From positions 62,001 to 126,000 of the forward strand of contig JACEVL010000209.1 of assembly GCA_020284085.1 (NCBI GenBank): a stretch of DNA of 64,000 bases. The letters are read 5' to 3'. Below the pieces are notes generated by a model, which did no database searches, had not been told where the DNA came from, and saw only the letters and a program-made list of their open reading frames with translations. The first letter of the stretch is position 1; every line of letters begins with the position of its first letter. This DNA comes from Aporrectodea caliginosa. Its lineage: Eukaryota > Annelida > Clitellata > Crassiclitellata > Lumbricidae. This document shows positions 54,205-64,000 of the stretch, in pieces. The position numbers and the translations under genes are program-made.

Positions 54205-57200
54205 AATTTTACAAACCGAGTGGTGGGCTACCGGTGAAGTCACATAGGACTCATCTCGCCGGTCACCCTAATAATGCTGGCGTAATACACGTTTTAAAAG
54301 AGCAAGTACAAAATACTGGTACCATTTAACAAACCAGTCTCATGACAATTGTTAATAATCCATTTTTTCCAACTGGGAAGCAAACACATACAACTTAGGA
54401 GTACTTTAAAGCTTTAAAGACTTTAAACAAGCCACAATTGTGACTATCCTATTACTATATAATGCACTGAACTGAAACCTCACGATACAAAACTCATATA
54501 CCCTATAGCATCTACAGGCACAAGGAGTTAATCAAGTGCAACTTTAGCATATGTTTAAAATGTCTAATTGAAGCTATATTTCTAATATGGCTTGGAAGTT
54601 CATGCCACCATTTGGCACCACAATAGCGAGTTGTTCTCAGTCCTTTTGTAGAGAAAAACTTAGGTATGAAAGTATTATTACTGTTCCTTGTATAATGGGA
54701 ATGAACATCAGCATTAATTTTAAAATAATCATGAAATATAAGTGGAACATCCAATTTATGAACACATTTATGGACAACACATAATACCTGAAATTTACGT
54801 AGTTCTGCTATCGGAAGAAGATTATAGTTTCGGTATAGATCAGCAATGGGTGTACTAAGAGGGGCACATTGCAATGTACGTAGGATACGGTTAATACAAA
54901 TATTTAAGCGATACAAAGCAGACTTGCTTGCAGCAGAATAAATTTCCACCCCATACAACAGGTGAGGGTAAATTAATGCAAAAAATAAATCTTTTAAGAT
55001 ACGACAATTTAACTTGTTTCTTAACCTGAAGAAAATCCCAATAAATTTCTTTATTTTTGTAATAACATACTCAATATGTTCTTTCCAATTTAGTTTTTCA
55101 TCAATGATCACCCCAAGGTACTTACAGGAACTTTCACATGAAAGTCTAACATTGTCCAATGAAAGACCAATGTCATCAGAGGATGTTTTTCTTTTGAAGT
55201 TGAAAAACATATAGGACGTCTTATCTTTGTTAAAAGACATTTTATTAGCCAAAAACCAATCACACAAGTTATTTAACATGGTGTTAGCGTTTGCATGCAA
55301 GTCTGCTATTTTACATGCATGAAAGAAAATATTTGTATCATCAGCAAATAGTCGTATATCAGTACCTGGGACCGAATTTGGCATATCGTTAACATATAAC
55401 AGAAACAGCAGAGGACCAAGCACAGATCCCTGTGGCACTCCACAAGGTATTGTATTATACCCAGAGCTAACATCATTAATAGCAGTAAACTGTTTACGTT
55501 CTGTGAGATAATCCGTAAACCAAGCAAGTAATGTACCTCTAATTCCATAGTTGTTTAACTTAGTAAGCAGGATTTCATGATTAACAGTATCAAATGCCTT
55601 TTGCAAATCACAGAAGATACCAACAACATATTCATTGTTATCAAGAGACATATTAATTGTATCAATTACATCTATCAATGCCAAACTGGTCGAATAACCT
55701 TTTCTGAATCCAAACTGATATTTGTATAACACCGAGTATTTCTTGAGAAAGTTCATTACCCTACTATAAATGAGTTTTTCCAATATTTTAACAAACACTG
55801 ATAGAAGAGAAATTGGTCTGTAATTTGCCATAATACTGCGGTCTCCTTTTTTAAATAAGGGTATTACTTTGGCCACTTTCATGCCCAGAGGTACTTTACC
55901 GGTATTTAAAGATAGGTTAAATATCATCAATAACGGTTGCACAAAATTATCAACATTCTCTTTAATCAGTAAAGGAGAAATTTGATCATATCCAGGAGAT
56001 TTACGAGGATTTAGGCCTTCTATGAGATTTATCAGCTCATCTCTATTTATTTCCTCACAATAAATACTATTCTCAAGAGAACTGCCCATATAGTGTACAA
56101 AATCATGCTTTGCTTTGCCAAGCTTTGATGCCAGTCCAGGACCAATGTTACAAAAATAATCATTCATGCTATTTGCCATTTCCGATGGATTGTTAACTAA
56201 CTTATCCTTAACATTTAATTCGTTTATGGGAGATTTTTTACCACTTTTGCGCGTGTTGTAACTACAGAGTGAATTTATTTGCATCCATAGTTTTTTGGCA
56301 TTATTGGCATTACATTTAAAAAATCATGATAGTAAGAATCTATCGCCGTCTTGGAGATTTTTCTAAAACAGTTTCTATAGTTCTTGTATTTTTGCTCTCT
56401 ATGTGGAGTTCTGTTTTTCAACCAGGCCCGATACAAACGATTCTTATGAGCACTGCTTATTCTTAGACCTTTGGTAATCCATAATTTGTCTTTAAATGCC
56501 TTCCTAGATATCCTGACCAGTGGAAAGGCGAGATTGAAACATTGCCTAACCTCTTTATTAAATACATCATATGCCTGGTCTACAGTAATGTGACTTGAAA
56601 GTTTATTCTCCCAGTTAATTTGTTTTAACAAACTACTAAAGGTTAATTTGTTCTTTGGACTAAATAGTCTTTTATGAGGCCTATCCAATGACCGACTTAA
56701 TTTCTTTTTTAAAATTGTTATGTAGTTAGGTAAATGATCAGTTATATCCACCAAAAAATTTCCACTATTTATCTTTGGAGAATTCAGTGAACCCGTATAA
56801 AAATAAACGTGATCTATTAATGTAGCTGAAGTTGACGTAATTCTTGTAGGCATAAGTATAACGGGTAAGAACCCATGTATTGTTACCATGTCCAAATACT
56901 CTGTTGTTTCAACATGAGAATTGTAGGACATTAGATTAATATTAAGATCACCCATCATTATGCATGGTGATGCTCCCTTCACTATTTTATCCAGTGTTTT
57001 CTCTAATCCATCAGTAAAAGGATTTATGTTTTGACCTGGGTGTCGATAAATACCTCCAATTATATATTTTTGTCTATCAATTGTTAGTTCCAACCAAATA
57101 TCTTCAATTAAGGCCTCAGAGCTGATTACAATTTTCAGGTCCTTTCGAATCAAGACTGATATATGCTGTCTGACATAGACACCAACTCCACCTACTACTC

Positions 57201-57660
57201 CCTTATGTGGCAGTTCATAAAAGAAATTATATCCAGTCAAAATATTGCTATAAAACTCTAAATTAGTTGCCCATACTTCGCTCAACACTATAACATCAAA
57301 GATCAATTGAATACTACACAAAAACTCCCTCATCGAATCTACATTTGCATTTAGGCTACGTATATTAAGATGAATGCAACTCAGATCAAGCCCGTCATTC
57401 CCCTTTTCATTAAGTCGATTAAACTCAGAATCAGTTACATATCTAAAGTTCAAATTATCAATCAAGTCATATTTATTCAGACATTTATATAATTCTATGC
57501 ATGAATTACTTCCCCATATTTCGTTCTCTAACCCGTATTCCAACAATATTTCCCAGTTTGTTAATTTATAGAATGGCAATTCTTGAAGATACCATGTTTC
57601 CTCATCACACACGCCCATACAGTTCCAACACAAAAACAGAAAATACAAAAGTAAATAGTC
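54205..57660 (-). mobile_element. LINE (CR1/Jockey-group) inserted in the satellite
   Basis: A 3.45-kb minus-strand element between satellite sequences. The coding is split by one frameshift near 56290 in an A run. The 3' UTR is about 300 bp (54205-54511). The 5' end at about 57660 abuts satellite sequence. Confidence 0.9.
54512..56284 (-). pseudogene. LINE ORF2, reverse-transcriptase part (shifted frame)
   Basis: 590 codons continuing the endonuclease frame. Reverse transcriptase blocks are 'PGYDQISPLLI', 'YRPISLLSVFVKILEK', 'FCDLQKAFDTVNHE', 'GVPQGSVLGPLLFLLYVNDM' and catalytic FADD at about residue 313, then the C-terminal 'KWWHELPSHI'. Apart from the single shift there are no stops, so the insertion is recent. 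Confidence 0.85.
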
Positions 57661-57696
57661 ATTGTCTGTCTGCCTTAGGTATTTCTGTCTCTCCAT
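56275..57696 (-). pseudogene. LINE ORF2, endonuclease part (chimeric start)
   Basis: The AP-like endonuclease motifs are 'IHLNIRSL', 'LSEVWATN', 'GGIYRHPGQN', 'MMGDLNINL' and 'DITDHLPN'. The first roughly 13 codons (MERQKYLRQTDND) are satellite sequence, so the apparent ATG at 57696 is accidental and the copy is 5'-truncated. The frame ends at 56275 after an indel in an A-rich stretch. The protein continues in the next frame. Confidence 0.82.
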
Positions 57697-58498
57697 TTAT
57701 CTTTTTCTCTTATCTTAGGTATCTCTGCCTCCATAGTTTCTTTTCTTCTGTTATCTAACGCATTCTTTACAATGGTTTATCGACCTAAAGTTACTCAATT
57801 AAGGCGCTATCTAAAATTAATATATACATACAGCATCAGTATGTTGATGAATTACACAGGCCAGAACACTCCGTCCGTCCTGGCAGCCTGTCAGCTTTGT
57901 CAGTTGTGGCACGGTCAATCCCTGACACGTGTGCCATTATTGGCAACGTCAGTATAAATTTGATAGGCCGGCAGTTTTGGAGCCTTCCGTCCCGGCAGCC
58001 TGATAGCTCTGGGACAGTCGGCTCCTTGTACCGTCGGCCTTGGCACCGCCGTCACTGACACCGCTACTCTGGCATCTGACATGGCGCGCTAGTTGATGGA
58101 CTCGAGTTGTTCCCGGCAGCAATATTTCCATCGAGACCTCTGATGCCGACAACCAATGGCAGGATGAAGCTCTTTACTCGAAGGATCAGAATTCCGGACA
58201 GGAGCGACTTAGACGATCCAGTTGACTGACTCAACAGCTGGAAACAGCTAGGTTAGTTTGAATTTTTATGAAGGTTTGCGACGAAACGATAGATTGGTTG
58301 CTGATGAAAATCTTCAGGTCATTTGAAAGATGCTAAGTAGATAAGATATAGATGAGACGCAGGTCGTTTCATTGTCTTAGGTATTTCTGTCTCTCCATTT
58401 ATCTTTTTCTCTTATCTTAGGTATCTCTGCCTCCATAGTTTCTTTTCTCCATATCTGCGATCTTCTTCTCTCTTATCTCTCTCTCTCTGTCTCTCTCT

Positions 58499-58534
<36 letters not shown>

Positions 58535-61500
58535 TCTCTTGTCTTAGGTCAGTCTGCCTCTCTCTTTTCACTGTTTCTCTTGTCTTCGGTCTGTCTGCCT
58601 CTCTAAACAGCCATAGCAAGACAGGAAATTTGGGCTTCAACAGTGGTTTCAAGTGTGGACAAGAGTTTTGTCCTATACATTACATTCTTTACAATGGTTT
58701 ATCGACCTAAAGTTACTCAATTAAGGCGCTATCTAAAATTAATATATACATACAGCATCAGTATGTTGATGAATTACACAGGCCAGAACACTCCGTCCGT
58801 CCTGGCAGCCTGTCAGCTTTGTCAGTTGTGGCACGGTCAATCCCTGACACGTGTGCCATTATTGGCAACGTCAGTATAAATTTGATAGGCCGGCAGTTTT
58901 GGAACCTTCCGTCCCGGCAGCCTGATAGCTCTGGGACAGTCGGCTCCTTGTACCGTCGGCCTTGGCACCGCCGTCACTGACACCGCTACTCTGGCATCTG
59001 ACATGGCGCGCTAGTTGATGGACTCGAGTTGTTCCCGGCAGCAATATTTCCATCGAGACCTCTGATGCCGACAACCAATGGCAGGATGAAGCTCTTTACT
59101 CGAAGGATCAGAATTCCGGACAGCAGCGACTTAGACGATCCAGTTGACTGACTCAACAGCTGGAAACAGCTAGGTTAGTTTGAATTTTTATGAAGGTTTG
59201 CGACGAAACGATAGATTGGTTGCTGATGAAAATCTTCAGATCATTTGAAAGATGCTAAGTAGATAAGATATAGATGAGAAGCAGGTCGTTTCATTGTCTT
59301 AGGTATTTCTGTCTCTCCATTTATCTTTTTCTCTTATCTTAGGTATCTCTGCCTCCATAGTTTCTTTTCTTCTGTTATCTAACGCATGTCTTGCTATCTG
59401 CGATCTCTCTCTCTCTCTCTCCTTCTCTTGTCTTAGGTCAGTCTGCCTCTCTCTTTTCACTGTTTCTCTTGTCTTAGGTCTGTCTGCTCTCTGTTTTCTT
59501 ATTTAACCTGTCTTAGGTCTCTCTGATTGTCTGTTTTCTTTCCCTGTCTTGCCTTAGGTCTGTCTGCCTTTGTTTATCTCTTTCTGTTATCTTTTTCTGT
59601 TCTACGAAAATATGAGCCAAATCTTATGCCGTCGTCAACCAATGGCCGGATGAAGCTCTTTACTGGAAGGATCAGAATTCTGGACAGGAGCTACTAAGAC
59701 GATCCAGTTCACCGACTCTCGTGGAAGCAGCTAGGTTAGTTTGAGTTTTTGTGAAGGTTTTTGACGAATCCGATAGATTGCTGGCTGACGAAAATCTTCA
59801 GGCAATTTGGAAGATGCTAAGTAGATAAGACATAGATGAGACACAGGTCGATTCATTTCTTAGGTATTTCTGTCTCTGCATTTTCTCTCCTTCTCTTAGC
59901 TTAGGTATCTCTGCCACCATAGTTTCTCTTCTTCTGTTATCTAGCGCCTGTCTTGCTATAATACGATCGATCTTTCCTTCTCTTGTCTTAGGGCAATGTG
60001 CCTCTCTCTTTTTACTGTTTCTCTTGTCTTCGATCTGTCTGCCTCTCTAAACAGCCATAGCAAGACAGGAAATTTGGGCTTCAACAGTGGTTTCAAGTGT
60101 GGACAAGAGTTTTGTCCTATACATTACATTCTTTACAATGGTTTATCGACCTAAAGTTACTCAATTAAGGCGCTATCTAAAATTAATATATACATACAGC
60201 ATCAGTATGTTGATGAATTACACAGGCCAGAACACTCCGTCCGTCCTGGCAGCCTGTCAGCTTTGTCAGTTGTGGCACGGTCAATCCCTGACACGTGTGC
60301 CATTATTGGCAACGTCAGTATAAATTTGATAGGCCGGCAGTTTTGGAGCCTTCCGTCCCGGCAGCCTGATAGCTCTGGGACAGTCGGCTCCTTGTACCGT
60401 CGGCCTTGGCACCGCCGTCACTGACACCGCTACTCTGGCATCTGACATGGCGCGCTAGTTGATGGACTCGAGTTGTTCCCGGCAGCAATATTTCCATCGA
60501 GACCTCTGATGCCGACAACCAATGGCAGGATGAAGCTCTTTACTCGAAGGATCAGAATTCCGGACAGCAGCGACTTAGACGATCCAGTTGACTGACTCAA
60601 CAGCTGGAAACAGCTAGGTTAGTTTGAATTTTTATGAAGGTTTGCGAAGAAACGATAGATTGGTTGCTGATGAAAATCTTCAGATCATTTGAAAGATGCT
60701 AAGTAGATAAGATATAGATGAGAAAAGGTCGTTTCATTGTCTTAGGTATTTCTGTCTCTCCATTTATCTTTTTCTCTTATCTTAGGTATCTCTGCCTCCA
60801 TAGTTTCTTTTCTTCTGTTATCTAACGCATGTCTTGCTATCTGCGATCTCTCTCTCTCTCTCCTTCTCTTGTCTTAGGTCAGTCTGCCTCTCTCTTTTCA
60901 CTGTTTCTCTTGTCTTAGGTCTGTCTGCTCTCTGTTTTCTTATTTAACCTGTCTTAGGTCTCTCTGATTGTCTGTTTTCTTTCCCTGTCTTGCCTTAGGT
61001 CTGTCTGCCTTTGTTTATCTCTTTCTGTTATCTTTTTCTGTTCTACGAAAATATGAGCCAAATCTTATGCCGTCGTCAACCAATGGCCGGATGAAGCTCT
61101 TTACTGGAAGGATCAGAATTCTGGACAGGAGCTACTAAGACGGTCCAGTTCACCGACTCTCGTGGAAGCAGCTAGGTTAGTTTGAGTTTTTGTGAAGGTT
61201 TTTGACGAATCCGATAGATTGCTGGCTGACGAAAATCTTCAGGCAATTTGGAAGATGCTAAGTAGATAAGATATAGATGAGACGCAGGTCGTTTCATTGT
61301 CTTAGGTATTTCTGTCTCTCCATTTATCTTTTTCCCTTAGGTATCTCTGCCACCATAGTTTCTCTTCTTCTGTTATCTAGCGCCTGTCTTGCTATAATAC
61401 GATCGATCTTTCCTTCTCTTGTCTTAGGGCAATGTGCCTCTCTCTTTTTACTGTTTCTCTTGTCTTCGATCTGTCTGCCTCTCTAAACAGCCATAGCAAG

Positions 61501-62224
61501 ACAGGAAATTTGGGCTTCAACAGTGGTTTCAAGTGTGGACAAGAGTTTTGTCCTATACATTACATTCTTTACAATGGTTTATCGACCTAAAGTTACTAAA
61601 TTAAGGCGCTATCTAAAATTAATATATACATACAGCATCAGTATGTTGATGAATTACACAGGCCAGAACACTCCGTCCGTCCTGGCAGCCTGTCAGCTTT
61701 GTCAGTTGTGGCACGGTCAATCCCTGACACGTGTGCCATTATTGGCAACGTCAGTATAAATTTGATAGGCCGGCAGTTTTGGAGCCTTCCGTCCCGGCAG
61801 CCTGATAGCTCTGGGACAGTCGGCTCCTTGTACCGTCGGCCTTGGCACCGCCGTCACTGACACCGCTACTCTGGCATCTGACATGGCGCGCTAGTTGATG
61901 GACTCGAGTTGTTCCCGGCAGCAATATTTCCATCGAGACCTCTGATGCCGACAACCAATGGCAGGATGAAGCTCTTTACTCGAAGGATCAGAATTCCGGA
62001 CAGCAGCGACTTAGACGATCCAGTTGACTGACTCAACAGCTGGAAACAGCTAGGTTAGTTTGAATTTTTATGAAGGTTTGCGAAGAAACGAGAGATTGGT
62101 TGCTGATGAAAATCTTCAGGTCCTTTGAAAGATGCTAAGTAGATAAGATATAGATGAGAAGCAGGTCGTTTCATTGTCTTAGGTATTTCTGTCTCTCCAT
62201 TTATCTTTTTCTCTTATCTTAGGT

Positions 62225-64000
62225 ATCTCTGCCTCCATAGTTTCTTTTCTTCTGTTATCTAACGCATTCTTTACAATGGTTTATCGACCTAAAGTTACTC
62301 AATTAAGGCGCTATTTAAAATTAATATATACATACAGCATCAGTATGTTGTTGAATTACACAGGCCAGAACACTCCGTCCGTCCTGGCAGCCTGTCAGCT
62401 TTGTCAGTTGTGGCACGGTCAATCCCTGACACGTGTGCCATTATTGGCAACGTCAGTATAAATTTGATAGGCCGGCAGTTTTGGAACCTTCCGTCCCGGC
62501 AGCCTGATAGCTCTGGGACAGTCGGCTCCTTGTACCGTCGGCCTTGGCACCGCCGTCACTGACACCGCTACTCTGGCATCTGACATGGCGCGCTAGTTGA
62601 TGGACTCGAGTTGTTCCCGGCAGCAATATTTCCATCGAGACCTCTGATGCCGACAACCAATGGCAGGATGAAGCTCTTTACTCGAAGGATCAGAATTCCG
62701 GACAGGAGCGACTTAGACGATCCAGTTGACTGACTCAACAGCTGGAAACAGCTAGGTTAGTTTGAATTTTTATGAAGGTTTGCGAAGAAACGAGAGATTG
62801 GTTGCTGATGAAAATCTTCAGGTCCTTTGAAAGATGCTAAGTAGATAAGATATAGATGAGAAGCAGGTCGTTTCATTGTCTTAGGTATTTCTGTCTCTCC
62901 ATTTATCTTTTTCTCTTATCTTAGGTATCTCTGCCTCCATAGTTTCTTTTCTTCTGTTATCTAACGCATTCTTTACAATGGTTTATCGACCTAAAGTTAC
63001 TCAATTAAGGCGCTATTTAAAATTAATATATACATACAGCATCAGTATGTTGTTGAATTACACAGGCCAGAACACTCCGTCCGTCCTGGCAGCCTGTCAG
63101 CTTTGTCAGTTGTGGCACGGTCAATCCCTGACACGTGTGCCATTATTGGCAACGTCAGTATAAATTTGATAGGCCGGCAGTTTTGGAACCTTCCGTCCCG
63201 GCAGCCTGATAGCTCTGGGACAGTCGGCTCCTTGTACCGTCGGCCTTGGCACCGCCGTCACTGACACCGCTACTCTGGCATCTGACATGGCGCGCTAGTT
63301 GATGGACTCGAGTTGTTCCCGGCAGCAATATTTCCATCGAGACCTCTGATGCCGACAACCAATGGCAGGATGAAGCTCTTTACTCGAAGGATCAGAATTC
63401 CGGACAGGAGCGACTTAGACGATCCAGTTGACTGACTCAACAGCTGGAAACAGCTAGGTTAGTTTGAATTTTTATGAAGGTTTGCGAAGAAACGAGAGAT
63501 TGGTTGCTGATGAAAATCTTCAGGTCCTTTGAAAGATGCTAAGTAGATAAGATATAGATGAGAAGCAGGTCGTTTCATTGTCTTAGGTATTTCTGTCTCT
63601 CCATTTATCTTTTTCTCTTATCTTAGGTATCTCTGCCTCCATAGTTTCTTTTCTTCTGTTATCTAACGCATTCTTTACAATGGTTTATCGACCTAAAGTT
63701 ACTCAATTAAGGCGCTATTTAAAATTAATATATACATACAGCATCAGTATGTTGTTGAATTACACAGGCCAGAACACTCCGTCCGTCCTGGCAGCCTGTC
63801 AGCTTTGTCAGTTGTGGCACGGTCAATCCCTGACACGTGTGCCATTATTGGCAACGTCAGTATAAATTTGATAGGCCGGCAGTTTTGGAACCTTCCGTCC
63901 CGGCAGCCTGATAGCTCTGGGACAGTCGGCTCCTTGTACCGTCGGCCTTGGCACCGCCGTCACTGACACCGCTACTCTGGCATCTGACATGGCGCGCTAG
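62225..64000. repeat. Run of identical-looking 702-bp satellite units
   Basis: The 702-bp units anchored at 62225, 62927 and 63629 are indistinguishable by eye where they overlap. All lack the CT-rich segment, through the same junction CTAACGCATTCTTTACAATG that also occurs at 57755-57775 beside the LINE. The third is cut by the window end. Confidence 0.9.

Overview
The window is eukaryotic nuclear DNA, most likely from a marine invertebrate animal. Coding exons are split by GT-AG introns. Non-LTR retrotransposons, hAT-type elements and a tRNA-headed SINE are abundant. The palindrome TAGGCCTA is strongly over-represented outside the satellite regions, a composition I associate from memory, with modest confidence, with echinoderms and some other marine invertebrates. 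There is no operon, CRISPR array or bacterial gene.

Region 1 (1-17,100) holds the only host protein-coding genes I can support, all on the minus strand. Gene A starts at a TATA box and signal-peptide exon (about 5.1-5.2 kb), continues through C-type-lectin-like (CTLD) exons at 4.1-4.5, 3.1-3.2 and 2.4-2.6 kb, and reaches a Thr-rich stalk exon that leaves the window at base 1. Gene B is a tandem relative in the same orientation: Thr-rich stalk (15.5-16.0 kb), transmembrane exon (14.8-14.9 kb) and a cytoplasmic exon (13.3-14.0 kb) with about ten tyrosine motifs. A second, shorter tail exon at 12.5-12.7 kb has the same splice phase and an ITAM-like tyrosine pair. Splice sites and phases join exactly. 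Together they describe single-pass immune-type receptors with lectin-like ectodomains, mucin-like stalks and tyrosine signalling tails. L2/CR1-like retrotransposon fragments and microsatellites lie between the exons.

Region 2 (17.4-18.6 kb) has one intact ORF with a Rho_N/SAP-like N-terminus, probably from a mobile or virus-like element, cut off by a 1.6 kb minisatellite (18.6-20.3 kb). Region 3 (20.4-24.8 kb) has two adjacent non-autonomous hAT-like elements with perfect 8-bp target duplications, and a 792-bp TA-flanked MITE with 26-bp perfect inverted repeats. Region 4 (24.9-31.9 kb) is mostly simple repeats and minisatellites, including arrays of about 33 bp and 32 bp with higher-order organisation.

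Region 5 (31.0-45.8 kb) has a nearly intact RTE-like retrotransposon (31,956-35,287) with a perfect 12-bp target duplication, further LINE fragments, a 473-bp inverted-repeat element, a LINE with an uninterrupted 1,094-codon ORF2 (41.1-45.4 kb), and a SINE sharing the 3' tail of the L2-like elements. Region 6 (47.1 kb to the end) is one large complex satellite. Its repeat lengths fall into classes of about 702, 860-920 and 1,440 bp. It is interrupted by a LINE at 54.2-57.7 kb and ends in at least two full, visually identical 702-bp units.

Everything was read by eye and from translations. Family names rest on recognised motifs, not on searches.
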